A stretch of 64,000 nt of DNA from Thermoclostridium sp036562185 (GTDB lineage: Bacteria > Bacillota > Clostridia > DSM-8532): the NCBI GenBank assembly GCA_036562185.1, contig DATCKN010000012.1, forward strand, positions 1 to 64,000, written 5' to 3'. The position numbers and the translations under genes were made by a program. The first letter of the stretch is position 1; each line of letters starts with the position of its first letter. Below, in pieces: positions 52,888 to 62,228 of this stretch. A model generated the notes under the pieces. That model saw only the letters and a program-made list of their open reading frames with translations. It had not been told where the DNA came from and searched no databases.

Positions 52888-55800
52888 ATGCAAGGCAGCG
52901 AACAGAATATGAAATCAGAATTGGGTGGTATTACAGGTATTAAACTTAATACTGGTTTAAAAAATGTTCTTGGCATTGACATAGGCTCTACTACCGCAAA
53001 ACTGATTTTGGTGCAAAACGGGGAAATTACATGCCAGAAATATGAAAGGCATTTTTCCCAGGTCAGGCGTAAAATTCGCGAGATGATACTCGAAATTGAA
53101 CCGCTGGTCGGTAATGAGCAACTTTATGTTGCAATTTCGGGTTCTGCAGGAATGGGACTTGCAGATGATGCCCAATTGCCGTTTGTGCAGGAGGTTTTTG
53201 CAACCAGTGAACTGATAAAGCAACTCCAGCCCGATACTTCTGTTGTCATAGAGCTGGGCGGTGAGGATGCAAAGATAATTTTCCTTAAGGGCTGTCCGGA
53301 GCAGCGGATGAATGGAAGCTGTGCTGGTGGTACCGGTGCATTTATAGATCAGATGGCAACATTAATGAACATGTCGGTTGATGAGCTGGACAGGCTTAGC
53401 CTTCAAAGCTCAAAAATATATCCCATTGCTTCAAGATGCGGTGTTTTCGCAAAATCGGATATCCAGCCATTGTTGAACCAGGGGGCTAACAAGGCCGATA
53501 TAGCAGCGGGGATTTTCCAGGCAGTTGTGGATCAGACAATTGCAGGCCTCGCCCAGGGACGCAGGATAGAAGGAAAGGTCATGTTCCTTGGTGGCCCTGT
53601 TTACTATTGCAAGGGCTTGCGTAAAAGATTTGCAGAAACATTGAAATTAGATGAAAACAGCGCCATTTTCCCCGAATACGGACGTTTTTCGGTGGCATTG
53701 GGAGCGGCGTTGTTCGCGTCAAAACAACAGAACGGCTTATCCTATTCCGAATTAACTGAAAAGCTTGAAAATTGCGTAGGCAAAAGGCAGAATACCGTAT
53801 ACCTCAGACCCCTTTTTGAAAATGAAGAAAGTTTCAGTGAATTCAAAAAAAGGCATCAGAAGGCCAACGTAGAGTTTCTCGACATAAAGGACTACACGGG
53901 AAACGCTTATCTTGGTATTGATTGCGGCAGTACGACAACAAAACTTGTGTTAATATCTGACGATAAAAAAATTCTTTACTCCCATTACAGTTCAAATAAA
54001 GGCAATCCTGTTGACATAGTCAGGGAGCAGTTAACCGGAATATACAAACTTTGCGGCACCCGCATAAGGATAAAGGGTTCTGCGGTAACCGGGTATGGTG
54101 AAGACCTTATTAAACACGCATTTCATATCGATGATGGTATTGTGGAGACAATGGCACATTTTACCGCAGCAAGACATTTCAACCCAGATGTTGATTTTAT
54201 CCTTGACATAGGCGGGCAGGACATAAAATGCTTTAAAATACGCAACAAAACAATAGACAGCGTCATGCTTAACGAGGCCTGCTCTTCTGGGTGCGGTTCA
54301 TTCATAGAAACATTTGCAAAATCAATGGGCTATAATGTTGAAGAATTCTCAAGGCTAGGGCTCAAATCCAAAAACCCTGTGGATCTTGGAACCAGGTGTA
54401 CTGTTTTTATGAATTCTTCGGTAAAACAGGCGCAAAAGGACGGAGCAGACATCTCAGATATTTCTGCGGGTCTTTCGATAAGTGTTGTCAGGAATGCACT
54501 GTATAAAGTAATCCGTGCAGGCTCTGTTGAAGAACTTGGAAGGAATATAGTTGTACAGGGAGGAACCTTTTTAAATGATGCCGTGCTTCGAAGTTTCGAG
54601 CTTGAGATTGGAAGAAATGTTATACGGCCACAGATTGCAGAATTAATGGGAGCATTTGGTGCAGCACTGCATGCAAAGTCGCTTGGTCTTGAGGAATCAT
54701 CAATCATATCAGAAGATGGACTGAATAATTTTACGCATAATTCTGTTTCGACGGTATGTAAAGGATGCGGGAACAGATGCCACCTTACCGTAAATACTTT
54801 TTCGGGAAAAGAAAAATTTATCTCGGGAAACAAATGTGAGAAAGGACTGGGAAATGGGGATTCAAAAGCAGAGGAGATTCCAAACCTTCATGAGTTTAAG
54901 CGTAACAGGCTGAGAAATTTGCCTGAGGGAAAAAATATCCGCGGCACAATTGGCATCCCGCTGTCTCTTGGAATGTATGAACTGGCACCGTTCTGGCATG
55001 CGATTTTTACAAACCTGGGTTTCAGGGTGATTTTTTCAGGCTTTTCGAGCAGGGAACTTTATACAAAGGGACAGGGCAGCATACCTTCGGATACAGTGTG
55101 CTATCCTGCCAAACTGATGCACGGGCATATTGAAACGCTGCTTGAAAAGAAAACAGATTACATATTCTATCCATGCCTGACATATAATTTTGACGAAAAG
55201 ACGGGGAATAACCATTACAACTGCCCGGTTGTTGCCTACTATGCGGAAGTTCTTAACGGAAACATGGAATCGCTGAAAAATACCAACTTTCTGTTTCCGT
55301 ATTTGAACATCAACAACCGCAGGGAGCTGGCAAAAGAACTGTTTTCATTGTTTAAACCAAAATATCCGGATTTGACACTGAAAGAAATAAAACGGGCTGT
55401 TGATGTGGGATATAAAGAGTACATAAAGTGGATGGATGATTTACATAAAGAGGGCAGGCGTGCCATTGAATATGCAAAAGCAAATAACAGGAGGGTTCTT
55501 ATACTTGCAGGAAGGCCGTACCACATTGATCCCGAAATAGGGCACGGGATAGACAAACTGGCTGTATCCCTTGGTTTTGTTGTAATAACCGAAGACAGTA
55601 TAAGCGATATAATGAAACCTGAAAAAGTAGGGGTTCTTAATCAGTGGACATACCATGCAAGACTGTATAATGCTGCAGAATATGCAGGTCATCACGATTA
55701 CTGTGAACTGGTACAGCTGGTTTCATTCGGGTGCGGTATTGATGCAATTACATCCGATGAGGTCAGGGCAATTTTGGAGAGACACGGAAAAATATACACA

Positions 55801-55899
55801 CAGATAAAGATTGATGAAATAGCCAATCCCGGTGCGGTAAAAATACGGCTCAGAAGCCTGATAGGAGCATTGGAGGAAAGGAAGAAGCAAATTGGGTAA
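52888..55899 (+). CDS. Double-ATPase acyl-CoA dehydratase activase-like protein with DUF2229
   Basis: 1003 residues: two BcrA/HgdC-type ASKHA ATPase domains (about 28-275 with GIDIGSTTAKLIL; about 345-600 with GIDCGSTTTKLVLI). Each carries the Cys pair of the activase iron-sulfur cluster (NGSCAGGTGA and ASRCGVFAKSD; NEACSSGCGSF and GTRCTVFMNSS). A Cys-rich knot follows (CKGCGNRCHL...CEKG, about 628-652), then DUF2229 (about 690-900). HgdC-type activases drive ATP-dependent low-potential electron transfer to dehydratases; the role of this large type is not established. No dehydratase subunits are adjacent. Start codon uncertain: ATG 52888 and ATG 52912 both lack a good ribosome binding site. 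Confidence 0.85.
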   Translation: MQGSEQNMKSELGGITGIKLNTGLKNVLGIDIGSTTAKLILVQNGEITCQKYERHFSQVRRKIREMILEIEPLVGNEQLYVAISGSAGMGLADDAQLPFVQEVFATSELIKQLQPDTSVVIELGGEDAKIIFLKGCPEQRMNGSCAGGTGAFIDQMATLMNMSVDELDRLSLQSSKIYPIASRCGVFAKSDIQPLLNQGANKADIAAGIFQAVVDQTIAGLAQGRRIEGKVMFLGGPVYYCKGLRKRFAETLKLDENSAIFPEYGRFSVALGAALFASKQQNGLSYSELTEKLENCVGKRQNTVYLRPLFENEESFSEFKKRHQKANVEFLDIKDYTGNAYLGIDCGSTTTKLVLISDDKKILYSHYSSNKGNPVDIVREQLTGIYKLCGTRIRIKGSAVTGYGEDLIKHAFHIDDGIVETMAHFTAARHFNPDVDFILDIGGQDIKCFKIRNKTIDSVMLNEACSSGCGSFIETFAKSMGYNVEEFSRLGLKSKNPVDLGTRCTVFMNSSVKQAQKDGADISDISAGLSISVVRNALYKVIRAGSVEELGRNIVVQGGTFLNDAVLRSFELEIGRNVIRPQIAELMGAFGAALHAKSLGLEESSIISEDGLNNFTHNSVSTVCKGCGNRCHLTVNTFSGKEKFISGNKCEKGLGNGDSKAEEIPNLHEFKRNRLRNLPEGKNIRGTIGIPLSLGMYELAPFWHAIFTNLGFRVIFSGFSSRELYTKGQGSIPSDTVCYPAKLMHGHIETLLEKKTDYIFYPCLTYNFDEKTGNNHYNCPVVAYYAEVLNGNMESLKNTNFLFPYLNINNRRELAKELFSLFKPKYPDLTLKEIKRAVDVGYKEYIKWMDDLHKEGRRAIEYAKANNRRVLILAGRPYHIDPEIGHGIDKLAVSLGFVVITEDSISDIMKPEKVGVLNQWTYHARLYNAAEYAGHHDYCELVQLVSFGCGIDAITSDEVRAILERHGKIYTQIKIDEIANPGAVKIRLRSLIGALEERKKQIG

Positions 55900-57145
55900 A
55901 AGAAGAGATATAGTGCTTTTTACCAGGGAGATGAAAAAGGATTATACAATTCTGGCTCCAACAATGCTGCCCCTCCATTTTAAAATGATAGCCGGAGTGT
56001 TGAATTCCTATGGGTATCATATAAATATACTTGAAACTTCAGGAAAGCATATTATTGAAAAGGGGCTTAAATACGTGCATAATGATACGTGCTATCCCGC
56101 TCTCATTGTAATAGGCCAGTTGTTGGATGCTCTTGAAAGCGGAAAGTATGATCCTGATAAAACGGCGCTTTTGCTCACACAGACAGGAGGGGGCTGCAGG
56201 GCATCCAATTATGTATCATTGCTCAGGAAAGCGGTTGCAAAAGCCGGTTATAAAAATATGCCTGTAATATCACTGAATTTTGCCGGTCTGGAAAGACACC
56301 CCGGTTTCAGGCTAACGGTGCCAATGCTTTACCGGATGCTCTATGCGGTATTGTATGGAGATTTACTGATGACTTTAAGAAACCAATGCAGGCCATATGA
56401 GATTAATAAAGGAGAAAGTGATGCTCTGGCCGGCAAATGGGCTGAAAAACTTTCAAAGGAATTAAGCAAAGGCAGCAGGATCCGCTATAAAAAAATCAAG
56501 GAAAACTATGCCGATATAGTAAGGGATTTTTCGGAAATACCGCGTAGAGAAGAAAGAAAAGTAAAGGTCGGCATAGTGGGGGAGATCTATGTAAAGTTTT
56601 CACCGATAGGGAATAACAACCTTGAGGAATTTTTAATATCGGAGGATGCTGAGCCTGTTATGCCGGGGCTTTTGGATTTTTGCCTGTACTGTGTTTATAA
56701 CGGTGTGGTTGATTATAAACTTTACGGTATTCGCCGGGTAAAAGCTTTCTTTTGTAATATTCTGTACAAATATTTAATAAAGAAGCAACGGGATTTAATA
56801 TGCAGTATAACTGATAACAGCAGCTTCAGGCCAATGGGCTTTTTCGAAAAGACCCGGTCTTTACCCGAAGGAGTGATAGGTCTTGGAGCAAAGATGGGAG
56901 AAGGCTGGCTTCTTACGGCAGAAATGTTTGAGCTGGCCGAGCAGGGGGTAAACGGAATAATCTGTACCCAGCCTTTTGGGTGCCTGCCAAATCATATTGC
57001 AGGGAAAGGAATGATAAAACCGTTCCAGATGAGACATCCGGATGTGAATATTGTGGCAATAGATTATGATTCAGGTGCTTCCCGGATAAACCAGGAAAAC
57101 AGGATTAAGCTGATGCTGTCTGAAGCAAAAAGCAGGGCGGGTTGA
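55892..57145 (+). CDS. Partner of the double activase (2-hydroxyglutaryl-CoA dehydratase-like/CoA-activase related)
   Basis: 417 residues with conserved cysteines in HNDTCYPALI, TGGGCRASNY and TQPFGCLPNH that probably bind an iron-sulfur cluster, and a Rossmann-like half (KVKVGIVGEIYVKFSP). It resembles the dehydratase D-component/double-cubane cluster group. The TTG start 55892 lies within the end of the activase gene (eight-base overlap) after GGAGGAAAGG, so the two proteins are translationally coupled and likely form one ATP-driven redox system. Substrate unknown. Confidence 0.8.
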   Translation: MGKRRDIVLFTREMKKDYTILAPTMLPLHFKMIAGVLNSYGYHINILETSGKHIIEKGLKYVHNDTCYPALIVIGQLLDALESGKYDPDKTALLLTQTGGGCRASNYVSLLRKAVAKAGYKNMPVISLNFAGLERHPGFRLTVPMLYRMLYAVLYGDLLMTLRNQCRPYEINKGESDALAGKWAEKLSKELSKGSRIRYKKIKENYADIVRDFSEIPRREERKVKVGIVGEIYVKFSPIGNNNLEEFLISEDAEPVMPGLLDFCLYCVYNGVVDYKLYGIRRVKAFFCNILYKYLIKKQRDLICSITDNSSFRPMGFFEKTRSLPEGVIGLGAKMGEGWLLTAEMFELAEQGVNGIICTQPFGCLPNHIAGKGMIKPFQMRHPDVNIVAIDYDSGASRINQENRIKLMLSEAKSRAG

Positions 57146-57319
57146 TTTAGTCGCCCAAAGCCTAAATAGAATTATATAACTTTGGAATGCTGAAATCAGA
57201 AGGGGAGTAAACATTGGTATATTAGCCTTATGTGAAGTAACAGGGCAGGAATTGTTTAAGCTTTAACGGTGATTTGGTGCTCTGATTTAATACATATTAA
57301 TTAATAAGGGGATGATTTT

Positions 57320-58066
57320 TTGGATAAGGTTCTGGAAGCGGCAAAACTTATCAAAGAGTCGAAGAATGTAGTAGTTCTCACAGGTGCAGGCGCATCCACA
57401 GAAAGCGGTATTCCCGATTTCAGATCAAACGTAGGGCCCGCCAAAAGAAAGAAAAAATATGACTATCCTTCTGAGGTGCTTCTTAGCCACAGCTTTTTTA
57501 TGTCTAATACCGAAATTTTTTACGACTATTATATGAGCAACATGATTTACAGGGATGCAAAACCCAATGACTGCCATAAATCTCTTGCTGAAATGGAAAA
57601 GTATTGCAACGTTCTTGCCGTTATTACACAAAATATTGACGGGTTGCACCAGGAAGCAGGCTCTTCCGACGTTATAGAGCTGCATGGCTCAACTAAACGT
57701 AATTTCTGCATGAAATGCGGGAAAAAGTTCTCTTTGGATGATTTGTTTGAGCTGAATGAACCGGTTCCGAAATGTAATAAATGCGGTGGTTTAATAAAGC
57801 CCGATGTTGTTTTGTATGAGGAACCTTTGAATGAAAAGGATTTGACAAGAGCCATTAACCTGACCATGAAAGCAGATGTGCTTCTTGTGATAGGTACAAG
57901 CCTTGTGGTTTACCCGGCAGCGGGTTTGCTGAACTATTACAGGGGAGGTAAGCTAATTATTATAAATATTGGAGCCACCCCATTCGACAGCATGGCAAAA
58001 CTGGTGATACATGACAGTGCCGGCCAGGTTATGAAAAAGATTTTAGATAACTTAAGACAGGACTAA
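57320..58066 (+). CDS. cobB: NAD-dependent protein deacetylase, Sir2 family
   Basis: Sirtuin that removes acyl groups from lysine using NAD. 248 residues with all hallmarks: GAGASTESGIPDFRS, TQNIDGLHQEAGS, the catalytic His in ELHGS, two CxxC zinc pairs (CMKCGKK, CNKCGG) and VIGTSLVVYPAAGL. TTG 57320 has AAGGGGATG upstream. Its stop codon overlaps the stop of the opposite-strand CapA gene by four bases. Confidence 0.94.
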   Translation: MDKVLEAAKLIKESKNVVVLTGAGASTESGIPDFRSNVGPAKRKKKYDYPSEVLLSHSFFMSNTEIFYDYYMSNMIYRDAKPNDCHKSLAEMEKYCNVLAVITQNIDGLHQEAGSSDVIELHGSTKRNFCMKCGKKFSLDDLFELNEPVPKCNKCGGLIKPDVVLYEEPLNEKDLTRAINLTMKADVLLVIGTSLVVYPAAGLLNYYRGGKLIIINIGATPFDSMAKLVIHDSAGQVMKKILDNLRQD

Positions 58067-59283
58067 TCTGCATTCAGTTCATCACACAATTTCAGGAATT
58101 TGTCCATTATCCTGTCTTTTTCCTCGCCTTCTGCAATGACAGGCTGATAATTGTTCCTGTTTGGTTCTGATGATATCAGGGCGGGGATGATATTGCAGCT
58201 GCAGCTTATTATTTCGCCAAGCCCGGAATCGACAGTTATAATATGCTGGTATATTATTGTGTCCTTGTCCGAAGGATTGGATGAGCCGCCATAGCAGAAG
58301 TTGCCAAGACTGTAAACTATGTTTTTGCCGTTGTATTTTTCCATGCCTTGGATTACATGCGGGTGGTGGCCTATAACCAGATCAACGCCGTTATCAATAG
58401 CATAATGTGCCATTCTCTTTTGCTGTGCGTTTGGAATATAGCTTCTCATATCACCCCAGTGATAATTAGCCACTATAAAATCAACACCCTGCTCTCTCAT
58501 CTCGTTGACATGCTGTACCAGCAGTTTGTTTGATTTTTCTTCGTGGCTCCAGCCCTTATAACCCAAAAAGCCGATTTGAATGCCTTTTACTTCGATAATA
58601 AAATATGTATCAAAATATGTGTATAAAATTCCTGCTTCGGTAAGAGTATTAACCGTATCTTCAAACCCCTGTTCAAGGTAGTCGAGGGTATGGTTGTTTG
58701 CAAGGGTTACTCCTTCAACACTGCCTTTTACAAGAATTTCACAGTAGGATGGTTTGCCCTTGAAACGGTATTCCTTTTCCGCCTTTTTTACAGCATTCGT
58801 AAATGTCCCCTCAAGATTTACAAAAGTAAAATCATCAGCCTCAAATACACACTTAACACCGCTAAAAAAGTATGACGGATCATTTACCTTTTCATAAACC
58901 TGGTCAAAGGTGTTCCAGGTATAAGACTCATCACTGCCTATCGTACAATCTCCTGCAAATGATAGAACGATTGTGTCAATATTGCTTTTTTCAACCTGCC
59001 CGGTGTCAGAAGGAGCAATATCTGACCGAAAAAGTGCATCGCCGGAAAATTTTGTGGAAGGTGTATCAGTATCGGTTACCGGTACATCGTCATAAACCGG
59101 CAATGTCAGCGGAGTATCATCCGACGGAGACGGTTCAGCGCTGACAGGTTGTAACAGTTCTTCATACTGAACCGATACTGGAGAAGCAGCATCGGAACCA
59201 GATTCGAATGGTGATTCATATGCCATTGTTGACTTGCCGGCCATAAGCAGCAATGTGAGAAGCAAAATAAGTAATTTTTTCAT
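58063..59283 (-). CDS. CapA-family secreted metallophosphatase-like protein
   Basis: 406 residues: N-terminal signal segment (KLLILLLTLLLMAGKSTMA), a Pro/Ser/Asp-rich linker (about 25-95), then the CapA (poly-gamma-glutamate synthesis) fold of the calcineurin type: SFAGDCTIGSDE, NLEGTFTN, LANNHTLDYLEQG, NYHWGD and GHHPHVIQGMEKY. There are no CapB/C/D partners nearby, so polyglutamate synthesis is unlikely; a cell-wall or surface-polymer role is a guess. The ribosome binding site is weak (ACGGGT) and a small terminator-like hairpin sits in the leader. Confidence 0.88.
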   Translation of the reverse strand: MKKLLILLLTLLLMAGKSTMAYESPFESGSDAASPVSVQYEELLQPVSAEPSPSDDTPLTLPVYDDVPVTDTDTPSTKFSGDALFRSDIAPSDTGQVEKSNIDTIVLSFAGDCTIGSDESYTWNTFDQVYEKVNDPSYFFSGVKCVFEADDFTFVNLEGTFTNAVKKAEKEYRFKGKPSYCEILVKGSVEGVTLANNHTLDYLEQGFEDTVNTLTEAGILYTYFDTYFIIEVKGIQIGFLGYKGWSHEEKSNKLLVQHVNEMREQGVDFIVANYHWGDMRSYIPNAQQKRMAHYAIDNGVDLVIGHHPHVIQGMEKYNGKNIVYSLGNFCYGGSSNPSDKDTIIYQHIITVDSGLGEIISCSCNIIPALISSEPNRNNYQPVIAEGEEKDRIMDKFLKLCDELNAD

Positions 59284-59293
59284 AGCTTACCCG

Positions 59294-59345
59294 TAAAAAG
59301 CCGGAAGCATGCAGCTGGCGGCTAACGCGCGTGTTTTGGCGCGCA
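59294..59345 (-). promoter_or_regulatory. Hairpin pair in the leader of the CapA gene
   Basis: Read on the minus strand, GCGCG/CGCGC (59344-59327) is followed by AGCCG...CGGCT (59323-59299) and a T run, 11 bases before the CapA start. The second stem looks like a short terminator, so attenuation is possible. The stretch is GC-rich compared with its surroundings. Confidence 0.35.
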
Positions 59346-59492
59346 GTCTGTTACGCTGTTTAATTGTCCTATAGCTATATATAGTTGTTTACCTGAAAAA
59401 AAGTACAGAAAATTTGAAGCGTATGGAATTGTTAAAACAGGATGAAACTTTTCTGTCATGTTGACATAAATGATGTGATAATGATTGTTTCG

Positions 59493-59501
59493 TGTTATAA
59501 T
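59493..59501 (+). promoter_or_regulatory. Extended -10 promoter of the dehydratase-aldolase operon
   Basis: TGT-TATAAT, 70 bases before the dehydratase start. TTGACA at 59461 is too far upstream to be its -35. Confidence 0.35.
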
Positions 59502-59571
59502 AGAATAAAGTAACAAATTGTACTGGCACTTTATGCCCTCAACATTATATCTTGAGACGGGGAAGATAATA

Positions 59572-61296
59572 ATGGGTGATTACCGGCAAAGAAGCATATC
59601 TGAACGCTTATTATGGGCCCAGTTTGATACCCTTCAGCTTGGCTCGGGGTGGGATGAAAAGGATATTTCAAAACCCCAGGTTTTAATAGAGGATGTATAT
59701 GGTGACAGCCATCCGGGAAGCACACATCTTATTAAGCTGTCAGAGCAGGCGAAATATGGCGTGATTGAAGAAGGTGGTTTTGCAGCACATTTCCATGCAA
59801 CAGATGTTTGCGACGGTTGTGCGCAGGGGCATAACGGAATGAACATGATTTTAGCCTCGAGGGAAGCCATTTGCGATATGGTGGAGGTCCACGGAAGTGT
59901 TGTTCCATGGGATGGAATTATACTTGCTTCATCCTGCGACAAATCGGTTCCTGCCCATTTAAAGGCTGCTGCAAGGCTTGACATACCGGCTGTCTTTATA
60001 CCCGGCGGCAGCATGAGGCCGGGGCCTTATATGACAACATCCCTTGGAAATGGTGATATTTCTTTAAGGCAGAAAAAGGGGGAAATTACCGAAACAGAAA
60101 TCCGCGATTATAAACTTACAGGATGCCCGTCTGAAGGAGCATGCTCATTCCTGGGGACTGCAAGCACAATGCAGTGCATGGCTGAAGCATTGGGAATGGC
60201 ATTGCCCGGAAGTGCTTTAGCTCCTGCAACCATGCGCGATATCCTTTCTTTTGCCCGAAATTCGGGAAGAAAGATTATGGAACTTGTAAAAAAGAACATT
60301 ACCCCGTCAAAAATTATGACCAGAGAGGCATTTATAAATGCCATCATTATTCACAGTGCCATCGGCGGTTCTACAAATGCAACAATCCACCTGCCATCAA
60401 TAGCCAGAGAGCTTGGCATTATTCTTGAGCCCGAGTTGTTTGACGAAATTAATCATAAAATACCTCACATAGGAAATATTAACCCAAGCGGCAAGCATCT
60501 GACCGAATCTTTCTGGTTTGCAGGCGGTGTTCCAATGGTGCAGTTATTGCTGAAAGATTATTTGAATCTTGATGTATTAACAGTCACAGGAAAGACTCTC
60601 GGCGAAAATCTTGAAGATTTGCAGAAGGACAATTTCTTTGACAGGTATGTTGGTTACCTGGCTAATTACGGCTTAAAACGCGAAGATGTAATAATACCTG
60701 TTGAAAAGGCAACGGAGAAAGGTTCTATTGCAATCCTGAAAGGAAATATCGCACCCGAAGGTGCAGTTGTAAAATACTCTGCATGTGCTGAAAACATGAG
60801 GAAGCATAAAGGGACGGCCAGGGTATATAATTCTGAAGAAGATGCTTATACTGCGGTGGTTAACGGAGATATAAATCCCGGAGAAATTATAGTTATCAGG
60901 TATGAAGGGCCAAGGGGCAGCGGAATGCCCGAAATGCTGATGACAACCGAGGCAATTGTTTGCGACAGGAAACTGAACGGAACCGTTTCCCTTGTTACCG
61001 ATGGCAGGTTTTCGGGTGCAACGAGGGGGGCTGCAATAGGGCATGTTTCTCCTGAAGCAGCTGCAGGCGGTCCGATAGCATTCATTGAAACAGGGGATAT
61101 TATCGAGTATGATATAGAAAAAAGGACTCTGAATGTAGTTGGCATTAAAGGAAAAGAAGTGCCTTTGGATGAAGTGGAAAGAGTATTTAAAGAGCGGAAA
61201 GAAAAATACGGGATTATTCCTCGTCCGCCACGGAAAGGGCTTTTTAAACGGTATACCGAGTCTGCCCTTTCGGCAATGGAGGGAGCAGGGTATTAA
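59572..61296 (+). CDS. IlvD/Edd-family dehydratase, probable sugar-acid dehydratase
   Basis: 574 residues. Iron-sulfur/metal motifs of the family: CDGCAQGHNGM, SSCDKSVPAHLKAA, GCPSEGACSFLGTASTMQ, GGSTNATIHL and VTDGRFSGATRGAAIGHVSPEA. The next gene, 14 bases on, is a DapA-like aldolase, and no branched-chain amino-acid genes are near. I therefore favour a pentonate/hexonate dehydratase feeding a 2-keto-3-deoxy acid aldolase; dihydroxy-acid dehydratase (ilvD) remains possible. ATG 59572 follows GGGGAAG; the longer TTG frame from 59518 has none. Confidence 0.87.
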   Translation: MGDYRQRSISERLLWAQFDTLQLGSGWDEKDISKPQVLIEDVYGDSHPGSTHLIKLSEQAKYGVIEEGGFAAHFHATDVCDGCAQGHNGMNMILASREAICDMVEVHGSVVPWDGIILASSCDKSVPAHLKAAARLDIPAVFIPGGSMRPGPYMTTSLGNGDISLRQKKGEITETEIRDYKLTGCPSEGACSFLGTASTMQCMAEALGMALPGSALAPATMRDILSFARNSGRKIMELVKKNITPSKIMTREAFINAIIIHSAIGGSTNATIHLPSIARELGIILEPELFDEINHKIPHIGNINPSGKHLTESFWFAGGVPMVQLLLKDYLNLDVLTVTGKTLGENLEDLQKDNFFDRYVGYLANYGLKREDVIIPVEKATEKGSIAILKGNIAPEGAVVKYSACAENMRKHKGTARVYNSEEDAYTAVVNGDINPGEIIVIRYEGPRGSGMPEMLMTTEAIVCDRKLNGTVSLVTDGRFSGATRGAAIGHVSPEAAAGGPIAFIETGDIIEYDIEKRTLNVVGIKGKEVPLDEVERVFKERKEKYGIIPRPPRKGLFKRYTESALSAMEGAGY

Positions 61297-61310
61297 AAAG
61301 GAGAGTCAAC

Positions 61311-62204
61311 ATGAACGCTGATTATATAACCCCGGTGGTTACGGCATTTGACAGCAAAGGCAATCTTGATACTGATGCACTGAAAGCCATATACGATCAT
61401 TTAATAAACAACGGAATAAAGGATATTGTTATTCTTGGCAGTATTGGCGAGTTTTTTGCGTTATCTTCTGATGTAAAGAAAGAATTAATTAAATTTGCAG
61501 TTAAATATATAAACAACAGGGCTAAAGTAATTGCCGGCACTGCCGGAGCAAACATGGCAGAGACTGTTGAGCTTACGAAATATGCCTTTCAACATGGGGC
61601 TGATGCTGTTATAGTTATTTCACCATACTATTTCAGTTTTAATGACAACAGCGTGGAAGAGTATTATGACATGGTGGCTGAAAATTGCCCCGGGGATTTA
61701 TACCTGTACAACTTTCCCGACAGGACCGGATATGATGTTTCACCAGGAGTTACGCTTAATCTTGTCAGAAAGCACAAAAATATAGTGGGATACAAGGACA
61801 CATTGGCGGGAATGGACCATACAAGGGAACTGATAAAGCTGATTAAACCTGAGTTTCCGGAATTTAAAATTTATTCGGGTTTTGATGATAACTTTGCACA
61901 CAATGTGTTATCCGGGGGCGATGGGTGTATTGCCGGGTTATCAAATGTATTTCCCAAACTTTGCGTATCCTGGGCAAAGGCAATTGAGGAAAACGACATG
62001 GAGAAGGTATCGGATATACAGCAGACTGCAAATATATTGATGGATATTTACAATGTCGGCAGGCCATTTGTACCATATATTAAAAAGGCTATGCAGATAA
62101 CGGGCTTGCCAATCGAAGATTTCTGCACATTTCCAATGCCAAAGGTTACAGAAAGTGAAACAGAGAAAATAAGAAGCATACTGGAAAAAGCCAATATGCT
62201 TTAA
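61311..62204 (+). CDS. DapA-superfamily aldolase/lyase, probable 2-keto-3-deoxy sugar-acid aldolase
   Basis: 297-residue TIM-barrel class I aldolase. The Schiff-base lysine is K162 (VGYKDTLAG) and the catalytic tyrosine Y133 (YLYNFPDRTGYD); the phosphate/carboxylate loop reads LGSIGEFFALS, where dihydrodipicolinate synthases normally have GTTGE. Coupled to the IlvD/Edd enzyme, it probably cleaves a 2-keto-3-deoxy sugar acid to pyruvate plus an aldehyde. AAAAGGAGAG precedes ATG 61311. Confidence 0.88.
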   Translation: MNADYITPVVTAFDSKGNLDTDALKAIYDHLINNGIKDIVILGSIGEFFALSSDVKKELIKFAVKYINNRAKVIAGTAGANMAETVELTKYAFQHGADAVIVISPYYFSFNDNSVEEYYDMVAENCPGDLYLYNFPDRTGYDVSPGVTLNLVRKHKNIVGYKDTLAGMDHTRELIKLIKPEFPEFKIYSGFDDNFAHNVLSGGDGCIAGLSNVFPKLCVSWAKAIEENDMEKVSDIQQTANILMDIYNVGRPFVPYIKKAMQITGLPIEDFCTFPMPKVTESETEKIRSILEKANML

Positions 62205-62228
62205 TCATAACAGGTACAGGGTGATTAC

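Noticed and set aside
58063..59283. Poly-gamma-glutamate capsule locus
   Set aside because: Only a CapA-type protein is present; no CapB, CapC or CapD genes adjoin it.
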